Part shown: piece after piece, positions 8,431 to 16,898 of the stretch | Layout of the letters: each line of letters opens with the position of its first letter | How positions within the stretch are numbered: position 1 is the stretch's first letter | Source of the DNA: Sporocytophaga myxococcoides DSM 11118 | GTDB lineage: Bacteria; Bacteroidota; Bacteroidia; Cytophagales; Cytophagaceae | NCBI RefSeq assembly: GCF_000426725.1 | Contig: NZ_AUFX01000011.1 | Coordinates: 62,001-126,000, forward strand | Direction of reading: 5' to 3' | Length of the DNA: 64,000 bases | Notes under the pieces: model-generated | What the model saw: only the letters and a program-made list of their open reading frames with translations | Told to the model about the DNA's origin: nothing | Database searches by the model: none | Program-made: the position numbers and the translations under genes

Positions 8431-9469
8431 AACTGGTTCCTGTTAAATGAAATTTACCTTCTGTCTTTTCAACTTTCAATGCATTGGTCAGGGTTATAAC
8501 CTGAATAGCCTCATCAATTGAAAGCCCGGAAAGATCTCCAGTAAATTTACATTTCTTTATCTTATTGTCAAGTGTAATCTGCGCATCTTTGGTTCTTGAT
8601 AATATTAAAGCTATATCTTCCAGCTTGGTCTTGCGAAAATCCAGTTTTCCGGTTTTCCATGATAGAAAATTTTCCGCCTCAACCTGTCTTAATATTGCAT
8701 TTCCTTCAACAGGTATTGTGAGTTGTTGTCCTTTGGTTACAAGAATACCATCCGGAGTACTGTTATCAAATACCTTTACAATGCCTTCCAGAACTGTTAT
8801 TTCCTTATAATTCTCATCTTTTCTGTTTCGGACATTAAACTTTGTACCCACTACTACAAGCTTATATTGGCCAAAGTAGACTGTAAATGGATGATCTTTA
8901 TCAGAACTAACTTCAAAGAATGCCTCACCATTTATTTGGACATTTCTATTATTGAGAAATACTTTTTCCTTGTCCAACTCTGTGGCATTATTTAATGTAA
9001 CTACAGATCCATCTTCAAGATTATGAATAATAGATTTCTCTTCAGAGAAATATTTCACAGCATTTGTAAAGTCAGGCTTTGCAGATGTATGAACTACATT
9101 ATTGAGATTGGATTTAGTCGTGTTTAATGAAGATGCAGAAGGAGAAGCCTTCTCCTCTATTTTATTATCATTTAAAGATGATGGAGGAGATATTGGTCTT
9201 TCAATGGATTTAACTGTTATCTCAGGAGCTGAGGTCTGATTTTGTTTTAAAGCAAAAATACCAACAGCCAGGCCGCCTGTTATAACAAGAGCAGCTGCAG
9301 CTGCATAATACCACTTAAGCTTTTTATTTACTGATAAAGATTTAGAATCACTTATTTCCTGGGAAACCTTGCTCCAAACATCATTGTCATTATCAGTCAA
9401 AAGGTATTCATCCTGGAATTTTTCCCGTATCGCCTCTTTAAAAAGATCCGTTTCTTTTGAGTTTTTCAT
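8423..9469 (-). CDS. FecR-family anti-sigma factor
   Basis: This 348-residue inner-membrane protein should hold and release the ECF sigma factor encoded just before it. A cytoplasmic N-terminus of about 85 residues is followed by one membrane helix (YYAAAAALVITGGLAVGIFAL). The periplasmic FecR domain (about 150-250; DGSVVTLNNATEL, GEAFFEV, VVGTKFNVR, TVLEGIVKV) is followed by a DUF4974-like C-terminal domain (KLDFRKTKLEDIALILSR...KCKFTGDLSG). The gene overlaps the sigma gene by an ATGA junction and the next gene by 8 bases, so the three genes should be translated together. Confidence 0.9.
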   Translation of the reverse strand: MKNSKETDLFKEAIREKFQDEYLLTDNDNDVWSKVSQEISDSKSLSVNKKLKWYYAAAAALVITGGLAVGIFALKQNQTSAPEITVKSIERPISPPSSLNDNKIEEKASPSASSLNTTKSNLNNVVHTSAKPDFTNAVKYFSEEKSIIHNLEDGSVVTLNNATELDKEKVFLNNRNVQINGEAFFEVSSDKDHPFTVYFGQYKLVVVGTKFNVRNRKDENYKEITVLEGIVKVFDNSTPDGILVTKGQQLTIPVEGNAILRQVEAENFLSWKTGKLDFRKTKLEDIALILSRTKDAQITLDNKIKKCKFTGDLSGLSIDEAIQVITLTNALKVEKTEGKFHLTGTSCE

Positions 9470-10035
9470 TTAGAATTTAATCTATTTATTAGAGTGCTTT
9501 TTACTTCAAATCGTTGCCCGACGATCATTTTTTTTAAAGAATTTTTTGCTTTAGAATATTGGGATCTTGAAGTTCCTTCTGAAATACCAAGCAATTCAGC
9601 TATTTCCCGATGAGAATAATCTTCAAATACATATAGATTAAAAACCATCCTGTAGCCCTCTGGAAGCTTATTGACTAATAAAACAAGTTCTGAAGGTTCC
9701 GCGTCTGTAAGGTCAATTTCCTCGCTTTCAGTCTCACTTTCGTTAATCTGTTCTATATTCAAATGTCCGTAATAACCTGAGTTTTTCTTAAAATGATCTA
9801 AGGCAGTATTTACAACAATTCTCCTGACCCAGCCCTCAAAGGATCCTTCAAATTTAAAGTTTCTGATATTATGAAAAACTTTAACAAAAGCTTCCTGAAG
9901 GACATCATCCGCTTCAAATGCAGTATGGACATACCTCAAACATACCGGCCTCATTCGGGGCAGGTAATAATCAAAGATTTTCTTAAATGCTTTAAGGTCT
10001 CCTTTTGCTGCTTCTGCTATATCAGACTTTTCCAT
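9466..10035 (-). CDS. ECF RNA polymerase sigma factor (FecI/RpoE type)
   Basis: The 189-residue protein has sigma region 2 (CLRYVHTAFEADDVLQEAFVKVFHNIRNF) and region 4 (LPEGYRMVFNLYVFEDYSHREIAELLGISEGTSRSQYSKAK), the two conserved parts of ECF sigmas. It should direct RNA polymerase to a small regulon that includes its own operon. It is the first gene of an overlapping operon with a FecR anti-sigma and an STN-domain barrel protein. The signal would pass from the outer membrane through FecR to this factor. Confidence 0.93.
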   Translation of the reverse strand: MEKSDIAEAAKGDLKAFKKIFDYYLPRMRPVCLRYVHTAFEADDVLQEAFVKVFHNIRNFKFEGSFEGWVRRIVVNTALDHFKKNSGYYGHLNIEQINESETESEEIDLTDAEPSELVLLVNKLPEGYRMVFNLYVFEDYSHREIAELLGISEGTSRSQYSKAKNSLKKMIVGQRFEVKSTLINRLNSK

Positions 10036-10116
10036 AAATATGAAAATACTCTTAAAAAATAGCCTTTAATAAGGAAAGGTAATAAAAATGAATGGGAATA
10101 GCAAAATAAAAAATAA

Positions 10117-10138
10117 ATCAGATAGTATTCTACCTGAT
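10117..10138 (-). terminator. Terminator of the sulfatase/rhodanese operon
   Basis: On the minus strand ATCAGGTAG and CTATCTGAT form a 9-bp stem with one wobble around AATA, followed by TTATTTTTTATTTT. It lies 58 bases past the rhodanese stop codon. Confidence 0.7.
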
Positions 10139-10140
10139 CT

Positions 10141-10172
10141 AACGGTACTCTTGTTTAAACAAGAGTACTGTT
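10141..10172. repeat. 32-bp near-perfect palindrome
   Basis: The inner 24 bp (10145-10168) are perfectly self-complementary around TTTAAA, and the outer four bases on each side extend the symmetry with one mismatch. There is no T-run, so it does not look like a standard terminator. It stands upstream of the ECF sigma gene (start 10035) and downstream of the rhodanese gene, so it could be an operator or an extended RNA hairpin. Confidence 0.55.
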
Positions 10173-10196
10173 AGTAATAATCCATAATGATCTTAT

Positions 10197-10586
10197 TTAT
10201 TGCTTCTTTACAGGCATTCCCTCGGCCTTCAGATTTTCAAATCCACCGATGTTATAATACTTTGAAAATCCCAGAGCTTTAAGTGAATCGAGCGATTTGC
10301 CACTTCTGTTTCCAGACCTGCAATACACATATACCGGCTTTTTCTTATCCAGTTTGTTAAGGTTATCATTAAAGTTTCCTCCTTTATAATCTATATTCTG
10401 AGAATATTCAAGATTACCTTCATTATACTCTTCAGGTGTGCGGACATCTATAAGATATACCTCACCTTTCTTAAGTTGTTGTACTAACTTTTTATAGTCT
10501 TGATTGGCATTTCCTGATGGTGAAGGCTGCTGAGCAAATAAGGTTGTAGTTAATAAGCAGAATGCGAATAATAGATATAGTTTCAT
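10197..10586 (-). CDS. Exported rhodanese-like sulfurtransferase
   Basis: A signal peptide (MKLYLLFAFCLLTTTLFAQ) precedes a single rhodanese domain (YLIDVRTPEEYNEGN) with the active-site loop YCRSGNRSG, where C89 is the sulfur-carrying residue. It should act in the periplasm. It is the last gene after two sulfatases and a GH43-like protein on the same strand, 85 bases past a strong terminator-like hairpin. It may be read only partly with them or have its own promoter. A link to sulfur released by sulfatases is attractive, but sulfatases release sulfate, which rhodaneses do not use. Confidence 0.85.
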   Translation of the reverse strand: MKLYLLFAFCLLTTTLFAQQPSPSGNANQDYKKLVQQLKKGEVYLIDVRTPEEYNEGNLEYSQNIDYKGGNFNDNLNKLDKKKPVYVYCRSGNRSGKSLDSLKALGFSKYYNIGGFENLKAEGMPVKKQ

Positions 10587-10599
10587 AGTGTTAGTTTTT

Positions 10600-10639
10600 T
10601 TTAAAAAAGAAGCCCCTTCGGTAGCTTATGCCGAAGGGG
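10600..10639 (-). terminator. Terminator of the sulfatase gene
   Basis: On the minus strand a perfect 9-bp GC-rich stem CCCCTTCGG/CCGAAGGGG (10613-10621 with 10631-10639) is followed by CTTCTTTTTT. It separates the first sulfatase from the rhodanese gene. Confidence 0.75.
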
Positions 10640-10671
10640 AAATCAGAACTGAAATATAACAGATTAATTTT

Positions 10672-12954
10672 TTATTGTGCAGTTTTTGTCTGAAAATCAA
10701 GGATTACTTTATTTAGTTTTCCTGTAAATGGAAACGGAGCTTTATAAGTATCCGATACAGGTGTTAAATCATCAAAGCCCAGATTTAAACCTTCATGTGC
10801 AAAGAGACTCGAAACTGTTCTCGTTATCTTTGACTCCCCTGCTTTTACATTGTTAATATACAATGTTCCTACTCCGCTGCCACTAGGCTTGCCGTCAGTA
10901 AAATCAAAATCAAATCTGATCAATGATTTTCCAGATGGAATAATTTGATTGGAATTGACCACATACTTCTCTACACCTGTATTATAAATAAACTGAGGTT
11001 TATTGTTCTGAATAAACAGACTTATACCACTTGCCCTTCCTCCTGTTGAAAACAAAACACCTTCTGATCCCTGAGCTGGAACATCAATATCTGCTATAAC
11101 AGAGAATGACCGGCCTGCAATTTTAGGCGCTGGCAATTCCACTATTGTTGAAAGACCAGGGTACAGAATTACCCGCTCCTTTCCATCAAATAAGCCAGGC
11201 CCAACTGTAGGTATAGGTCCGGTGCCATCCTTCAATGGATAAATGTTATACTTCGCTGCTTCGCTATCGAATAAAGCTTGTAACTCTTTCAGTTTTTCCG
11301 GATTCTTTTTAGCAAGATTAAAGCGTTCATTAAAATCTTCGTTGAGGTTATATAACTCCCAGACATCCTTGCTGAAGTCCTCTCCTCTCTTATGAAGAAC
11401 ACCGGCCTTCCATCCATCCTTGTATATAGATCTGGTACCCAGTACTTCATAGTATTGTTGAGTTTTTCTTGATGGAGCTTTAGGATCATTTATAGAATAT
11501 GCCAGACTTATGCCTTCGATAGGATCCTGTTTTATACCATCTATTGACTCTGGTATTTTAAGCCCTGCAAGTTCAATAGTAGTTGGAAGTATATCATTAA
11601 TGTGACTGTACTGAGATCTTATACCTCCTTTATCTTTAATTTTTTCAGGATAAAAAAGAATAAGCGGATTACGTGTACCTCCTTCGGTATTGGCATCTGT
11701 TTTCCACTGACGGAATGGGACATTGGTTGCCGCAGCCCAGCCGAGTGGATAATTAGCTTTTGAGAATTCAGTTCCGATCAGATCCTGGTCTTTTATATTT
11801 TGTTGAAGAATTTGTTCTTCAGTCCAGGATGGATCATAGCTGTTTACAAAACCTACAAAAGTGCCTTCTTTACTGGCTCCATTATCTCCGACAGATACTG
11901 CAATCAAAGTATTATCAAGCTGTCCTATTTCTTTAAGGTGACGAATAACACGACCGATTTCATAGTCTGTCTGTGTAAGGAATCCGGCATAAACCTCCAT
12001 AAACTTTGTATACAGTTTTCTTTCTGCTACTGAAAGTGAATCCCATTTTTTGATGCCAGGATTGCGATCAGGAAGTACTGTATTTTTAGGAACTATTCCG
12101 GCTTTTATTTGTCGTGCAAGAACTTCTTCTCTGTATTTATCCCAACCTTTGTCAAATTTGCCTTTGTATTTATCACTCCAGTATTTATCTACCTGATGAG
12201 GAGCGTGTCCTGCCCCTGTTGCAAAGTAAAGGAAAAAAGGCTTTTCAGGATCAATAGATTTCTGTTCGCTTACATAAGCAATTGCTTTGTCAGCCAATAA
12301 TGTATTAAAGTGCTTTCCATTATTGTCCTGGTTTAGCCTCCTTGTATCTTCCCAAAGCTGTGAGTGATATTGATCTGAGCTTCCTCTGTATGGATATCCA
12401 TAGAAATGATCAAATCCTCTTCCTGTAGGCCATCTGTTAAAAGGGCCAGCAGGAGTAAGATCTGCAATAGGTGTAATATGCCATTTACCTAAAGCATAAG
12501 TGTTGTAACCATTCTCTCTGAGTATTTCAGAAATGAATCCTTTTTCAAAAGGAATAACTGCATCATATCCAGGGGTACCTATGGCATTATCAGGAAACAA
12601 TCCCATGTGCACTGAATGATGATTTCTACCTGTTAGAAGTGCTGCACGGGTTGGGGCACAGATGGCAGTAGTATGAAAGTTGGTATAACGAAGTCCATTA
12701 TTGGCAAGGGAGTCCAGAGTTGGAGTTTCTATCAGTCCTCCGAAAGCACTGATAGCTCCAAAGCCTATATCATCTAAGAGAATCCAGACAATGTTTGGAG
12801 ATCCCTTTGGAGCTTTTACCTTTTCGGGCCATGATTGTTGTGTTTCTGAAAGGGTTTTCCCAACCTTTCCTTTGTATGGCTGCACAGAATGTTTCTGAGC
12901 TATAGCGCTAATGCCAAAAGATATCAGAAGAAATGTAAATAAGGATTTTTTCAT
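10672..12954 (-). CDS. Type I (S1) sulfatase with C-terminal concanavalin-like domain
   Basis: The protein should hydrolyse sulfate esters after its Cys is turned into formylglycine. A signal peptide (ISFGISAIAQ) precedes metal-binding DD61-62 in LLDDIGFGA. The CxPxR motif is CAPTR with C99, followed by AALLTGRNHH. The catalytic region ends near residue 560. Residues about 585-760 form a jelly-roll-like domain (GRSFSVIADIDVPA, GSGVGTLYINNVKAG). The substrate could be a sulfated glycan or an aryl sulfate. It lies 25 bases after a GH43-like gene and shares a plan with the sulfatase at 14014-15867. No maturation enzyme is in the window. Confidence 0.92.
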   Translation of the reverse strand: MKKSLFTFLLISFGISAIAQKHSVQPYKGKVGKTLSETQQSWPEKVKAPKGSPNIVWILLDDIGFGAISAFGGLIETPTLDSLANNGLRYTNFHTTAICAPTRAALLTGRNHHSVHMGLFPDNAIGTPGYDAVIPFEKGFISEILRENGYNTYALGKWHITPIADLTPAGPFNRWPTGRGFDHFYGYPYRGSSDQYHSQLWEDTRRLNQDNNGKHFNTLLADKAIAYVSEQKSIDPEKPFFLYFATGAGHAPHQVDKYWSDKYKGKFDKGWDKYREEVLARQIKAGIVPKNTVLPDRNPGIKKWDSLSVAERKLYTKFMEVYAGFLTQTDYEIGRVIRHLKEIGQLDNTLIAVSVGDNGASKEGTFVGFVNSYDPSWTEEQILQQNIKDQDLIGTEFSKANYPLGWAAATNVPFRQWKTDANTEGGTRNPLILFYPEKIKDKGGIRSQYSHINDILPTTIELAGLKIPESIDGIKQDPIEGISLAYSINDPKAPSRKTQQYYEVLGTRSIYKDGWKAGVLHKRGEDFSKDVWELYNLNEDFNERFNLAKKNPEKLKELQALFDSEAAKYNIYPLKDGTGPIPTVGPGLFDGKERVILYPGLSTIVELPAPKIAGRSFSVIADIDVPAQGSEGVLFSTGGRASGISLFIQNNKPQFIYNTGVEKYVVNSNQIIPSGKSLIRFDFDFTDGKPSGSGVGTLYINNVKAGESKITRTVSSLFAHEGLNLGFDDLTPVSDTYKAPFPFTGKLNKVILDFQTKTAQ

Positions 12955-12979
12955 TTAAATAAAAGAAAGATTCTTATGA

Positions 12980-14002
12980 TTATTTTATTAAGTGTAATTG
13001 ACCAATGGCTATTGAATTTTCACCCGCAGCGGAGTACAAGAGATACCAGTTACCATTCTCTTCATATAAGTATGGATCACGTAGCTCACGAACTTTTCCA
13101 TAAAACAATCCACCTTTAGATGCGGTCAGCGGAAGGTCTACACCTTCATAATCCTTTTCTGGTTTTGCAATTTCTATAGGCTTTCCCGGACTCCATTTAT
13201 TCCAGTCGTTATCCAGTTTTATTTTGGTAAGCAATATGCGTTCAGGCATATCACCAACACGGCTATAAAACACCCATAAGGTATCTCCCACAAGCTTTAT
13301 TGCTGAATGTCTTAATGAGTTAGGTGATTGAATTAAGGCAAATGGATTAGGACCTTTTTCAAAAGATGACTTTCCATCTTTTGACCTATATACATGACTG
13401 GATCTTCCAATAGCATAATAATCGCCCTTCCATTGAAATACGCGGAAGTAAGATTCTCCCAGAACAGTAGTATCAGATTTAAATTTGATTCCATCTTTGC
13501 TTGTTGCGCGAAGCGTATATTGCCCCTTTTTACCTTTATGCTCCAACGGACAATGATAATACAAGACCAGTTCTTTTTTTACATTATCAACATGCAGGTC
13601 GGGTGATGCGATGTGAGTAACTCCGTCAGATTCACTTTCAGCACCATCGTGCCGTATGCTTTCAGTTTTGGGGTATGGGGCATCATTGCAACGACATTCG
13701 TTAATCTGCAAAGTACCTGGCTGATAGATTTTCCACGGTCCTTTAAGATCATCAGCATATGCAAGTCTGATATACTTTCCTTTATGATGAGCAAAATACA
13801 GATAGTATTTCCCCAATTTATCAGGCAGCCAATCAGGGGCCTTTATCAATGACGGACCGTTAATATCTTCTCCATCTTTACCTTGCAATTGCTCATCCCA
13901 TATAATAGGATTATTTTCAAATCGTTCAAATCTGATAGCCTGAGCAAATGAGCTCAGGCTAAAGATTAAAAAACTTGCTATTAATACTAGATTTCTTTTC
14001 AT
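12980..14002 (-). CDS. Exported five-bladed beta-propeller protein, GH43/GH117-like
   Basis: A signal peptide (LVLIASFLIFSLSSFAQ) is followed by repeated propeller motifs: NGPSLIKAPDWL, KYYLYFAHHKGKYIRLAYADDLKGPW, HIASPDLHVD, ELVLYYHCP, LRHSAIKLVGDTLWVFYSRV and LRDPYLYEENGNWYLLYSAAG. This is the pattern of glycosidases of clan GH-F/GH-J or GH117-like enzymes. The exact family and the catalytic acids cannot be fixed by eye. It lies between two sulfatases (11 and 25 bases), so a sulfated glycan is a sensible substrate. Confidence 0.7.
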   Translation of the reverse strand: MKRNLVLIASFLIFSLSSFAQAIRFERFENNPIIWDEQLQGKDGEDINGPSLIKAPDWLPDKLGKYYLYFAHHKGKYIRLAYADDLKGPWKIYQPGTLQINECRCNDAPYPKTESIRHDGAESESDGVTHIASPDLHVDNVKKELVLYYHCPLEHKGKKGQYTLRATSKDGIKFKSDTTVLGESYFRVFQWKGDYYAIGRSSHVYRSKDGKSSFEKGPNPFALIQSPNSLRHSAIKLVGDTLWVFYSRVGDMPERILLTKIKLDNDWNKWSPGKPIEIAKPEKDYEGVDLPLTASKGGLFYGKVRELRDPYLYEENGNWYLLYSAAGENSIAIGQLHLIK

Positions 14003-14013
14003 AGAAACAAAAA

Positions 14014-15867
14014 CTATTGTCTAGGCTTTTCAGCTTGCTTTTGTTGAAGCTGCTTCTGTCTTATTGCAGCATGTTCAAAGTCTATAAGCGGATAGATATT
14101 ATACTTGCGAGCTTCCGAATCGAACAGAGCTTTTAACTCGCTTAGTTTTTCAGGATATTTTGCTGCAAGGTCAACACGTTCGTTAAAATCTTCATTCAGA
14201 TTGAACAACTCCCAGACATCATTATCCGGATTTCCGTCAAGCGTAGTCTTAGGTTCATCAGAATATGGAAATAACTCAAGTGTAGTAGGTCTATGCGCTG
14301 CAGCAGCTTTCCAGCCGTCTTTATAGATTGCTCTGTTAGCAAAAATGCAATAATGCTGTTGTGTATGTCTTGAAGGTGCGTTTGCATTTGCTACAGTATA
14401 GAAAAGACTCGTTCCCTGAAGAGGAGTTTGTTTATATCCACGGATATTTTCTGGTTGTTGAACTCCGGTAATTTCTGTAATCGTAGGAAAGATATCTATC
14501 AGGTGACTGTATTGATTCCTTACACCTCTCTCTTTTATACCTTTAGGATAATGAACAATCAAAGGATTGTGGGTAGCTCCTTCAGAATTAGCATCGCCTT
14601 TCCAGTGTTTAAAAGGAGTATTGGTTGCCTGAGCCCAGCCTAATGGATAGTTTGCAATACTTGCCACCTCTTTTCCTCCTACCTTATCAAATTCGCTTAA
14701 TACGAATTTGCGGTATTCGTCTCTTGTAAAGCCGGCATTGCTGAACCTATTGGTCTTGGTAATTACTCCATATTCAGAGCCTTCCTTGCTACCGCCATTA
14801 TCGCCAATAATGATAAAAATGGCAGTATTTTCAAGTTCACCGGTTGTTTTCAAATGGCTTACCAGACGTCCGATTTCATAGTCTGTGTATTCAAGAAAGC
14901 CAGCATAGACCTCCATGAAGTGTGCAAAAGACTTTTTCTCTTCAGCAGGAACATCTTTCCAGGCTTTAATTAAAGGATGACGATCAGGGAGCTTTGCATT
15001 GGCAGGAATAACACCTAATTTCTTCTGATTTGCAAAAACCTGTTCTCTATATACATCCCAACCCTGATCGAACTTACCTTTGTATTTATCACTCCAGGCT
15101 TTATCTACCTGATGAGGAGCATGAGCAGCTCCGGTAGCATAATAAATAAAGAAAGGTTTATCAGGAGCTATGCTATTTTGTTTATCAATATAGCTTATAG
15201 CTTTGTCAGTGAGCAAGGCATTGAGATGTCTTCCATCAGGTTTGATGTGTTGATTGTCTTCTACTAAGTCTGGTTTGTATTGGTCAGTAGCTCCACCAAG
15301 AAAACCGAAATTATGATCAAATCCTTTGCCGGATGGCCAGCGAACAAAAGGCCCCAGATCAGTAGTTTCCTCATCGGGCGTTAAATGCCACTTACCAAGT
15401 TGATATGTGCTGTATCCATTGTCCCTTAGCACTTCTGCGATTGTTCCGTTTTCCGGAAGGATATGTCCATCGTAACTAGGGAAATCAGCTCCTAAATGGT
15501 AGTTAGGGAATAATCCCATTTTGACAGCATGATGATTTCTCCCAGTAAGCAATGCCGCACGTGTCGGAGAACAAATACCTGCAGTATGAAAATTGGTGTA
15601 TCTAAGTCCATTATTTGCAAGGCTATCAAAATTCGGAGTATTGATCAAACCTCCAAAAGCGCTGGTAGCTCCGAAACCTACATCATCAAGTAATATTAGC
15701 AATACGTTTGGGGCTCCCGGTTTTGCTTTCTTAAGATATTCTACCTTTTGAGGTTCGGAGGCTTTCCAGGATTTGTTAATTTTCCCGTTCCATTGCGGTT
15801 CTTCATTTTGGGCAAATGATGATAATGCAGCGCTTATCAGCAAAGCTGAAAGTAACTTTCTCTTCAT
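14014..15867 (-). CDS. Type I (S1) sulfatase
   Basis: This 617-residue exported sulfatase is the first gene of the operon. A signal peptide (LLISAALSSFAQ) precedes DD61-62 (LLDDVGFGATSAFGG). The formylglycine motif is CSPTR with C99, and the Ser and Thr inside it fit the usual C/S-x-P-x-R form. Further sulfatase motifs are LGKWHLTP, GDNGGSKEG and PFKHWKGDANSEGATHNPL. It closely resembles the catalytic part of the sulfatase at 10672-12954 but lacks that protein's C-terminal domain. The two probably arose by duplication. Confidence 0.92.
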   Translation of the reverse strand: MKRKLLSALLISAALSSFAQNEEPQWNGKINKSWKASEPQKVEYLKKAKPGAPNVLLILLDDVGFGATSAFGGLINTPNFDSLANNGLRYTNFHTAGICSPTRAALLTGRNHHAVKMGLFPNYHLGADFPSYDGHILPENGTIAEVLRDNGYSTYQLGKWHLTPDEETTDLGPFVRWPSGKGFDHNFGFLGGATDQYKPDLVEDNQHIKPDGRHLNALLTDKAISYIDKQNSIAPDKPFFIYYATGAAHAPHQVDKAWSDKYKGKFDQGWDVYREQVFANQKKLGVIPANAKLPDRHPLIKAWKDVPAEEKKSFAHFMEVYAGFLEYTDYEIGRLVSHLKTTGELENTAIFIIIGDNGGSKEGSEYGVITKTNRFSNAGFTRDEYRKFVLSEFDKVGGKEVASIANYPLGWAQATNTPFKHWKGDANSEGATHNPLIVHYPKGIKERGVRNQYSHLIDIFPTITEITGVQQPENIRGYKQTPLQGTSLFYTVANANAPSRHTQQHYCIFANRAIYKDGWKAAAAHRPTTLELFPYSDEPKTTLDGNPDNDVWELFNLNEDFNERVDLAAKYPEKLSELKALFDSEARKYNIYPLIDFEHAAIRQKQLQQKQAEKPRQ

Positions 15868-16103
15868 TAAATAATATTTTATATAATTGAAAATGTATCT
15901 GTCAACAGAAAAGAGTTATACCCTGAATTTTCTTATAATCAGGTATGACTTATTATGCTGAGGGTATTCAGGAATATGAGTGGAGATATTCCTGCATTCC
16001 TTTCAACCAGGAATGTGTAATTGTCGGATTGTGGTTCTAATGGATGGTTCTGTCGTTCCGACAGATCAAATATCGTATTTGATTGTAAACTAATAAAAAA
16101 GAG

Positions 16104-16161
16104 ATTACTTAAAACTTTTATCATACCAACAAAAAAGTTTTAAGTAATAAGTTTTAAGTAA
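16104..16161. promoter_or_regulatory. 16-bp inverted repeat plus a third half-site copy
   Basis: ATTACTTAAAACTTTT (16104-16119) and its exact complement (16133-16148) are separated by 13 bases. AAGTTTTAAGTAA occurs again at 16149-16161. Three copies of one motif about 240 bp upstream of the sulfatase operon could be a regulator-binding array. Confidence 0.4.
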
Positions 16162-16201
16162 AATGGCGAGAACAAGCTTATTATAAAGGTAAACTACAAA
16201 G

Positions 16202-16223
16202 TCCTTCTCCTTCAGGAGAAGGA
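16202..16223. repeat. Small palindrome with CTTCAGGAG core
   Basis: TCCTTCTCC and GGAGAAGGA form a perfect 9-bp stem around TTCA, followed by TTTAGGATGAGGTC. A related piece (CCTTCAGGAGAA) recurs near 16390. It looks like a dispersed intergenic repeat. Copies elsewhere in the genome would be needed to prove this. Confidence 0.45.
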
Positions 16224-16429
16224 TTTAGGATGAGGTCCTTTAAAAGTTTAAATTAAATATTGGTTAATGGAAAAACGCAAAATACCACTTTTTACAGAGC
16301 TTTACATTACTCATAAAAGAAGAGTATTCACTCACCTATGATCAAGAAGGTAATTAATACTTATTATTAAGATGTATGGAATTCATTTTCCTTCAGGAGA
16401 ACATTATTGAAATTTGCTTATTCCCTTTA

Positions 16430-16615
16430 TCAAAAAAATAAACAACCAAGAATTATTTCTTTTAACATTTCAAGTTCTTCAAGCTCTTCCTCATCAGGAG
16501 TGATGATTTCCGACAGGTAATTGAATCTTGGTATGATTTCGGTTTTAATGATTTGATTTAAAGAAAAGATCCCATCTGGATTTTCAGGGAATGAAAGGGT
16601 GGTTTCGTTTTGCAT
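16430..16615 (-). CDS. Small acidic hypothetical protein
   Basis: A 61-residue frame with an ATG start reads MQNETTLSFPENPDG... and holds an acidic helix-like stretch (TPDEEELEELEMLKEIIL). It is unrecognised. It stands alone in a wide gap, and its residue mix looks protein-like rather than random. Homologues would be needed to accept it. Confidence 0.3.
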   Translation of the reverse strand: MQNETTLSFPENPDGIFSLNQIIKTEIIPRFNYLSEIITPDEEELEELEMLKEIILGCLFF

Positions 16616-16898
16616 AGCTCTGCTCTTTTTTTTATCAGTTCTTTATTGAGGATATAGACGGCTTGCCTAGAAAAATATTTTAAAAAAAGAGAAAATTTTC
16701 AGGTAACAGATATTTGCTAGCAAGCAATTCAGTGCGACAAAGTCACCTTCCTTGTTATTCTATTGTATATAAGCTACTTAATCAATAAAAATTAAAACAA
16801 TCAATCAGAAGAATATTACATTAACAAACGGTGACTAACAAGAGATTGCATATATTTAACACCTGAAAACAAAGGGGAATTCCCCAGGTTTACACATT

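Larger units (their letters stand above)
15868..16429. other. Upstream region of the sulfatase operon, rich in hairpins
   Basis: No gene was seen. Besides the inverted repeat at 16104-16148 and the palindrome at 16202-16223, it has CAGGAATAT (15969-15977) with ATATTCCTG (15986-15994) and CATTCCT with AGGAATG (15996-16015). The operon promoter must lie here. The region looks like layered regulatory or repeat DNA. Confidence 0.45.

Noticed and set aside
10672-15867. A full SusC/SusD polysaccharide utilisation locus
   Set aside because: No SusC- or SusD-like gene occurs in the window, so the term is not justified.
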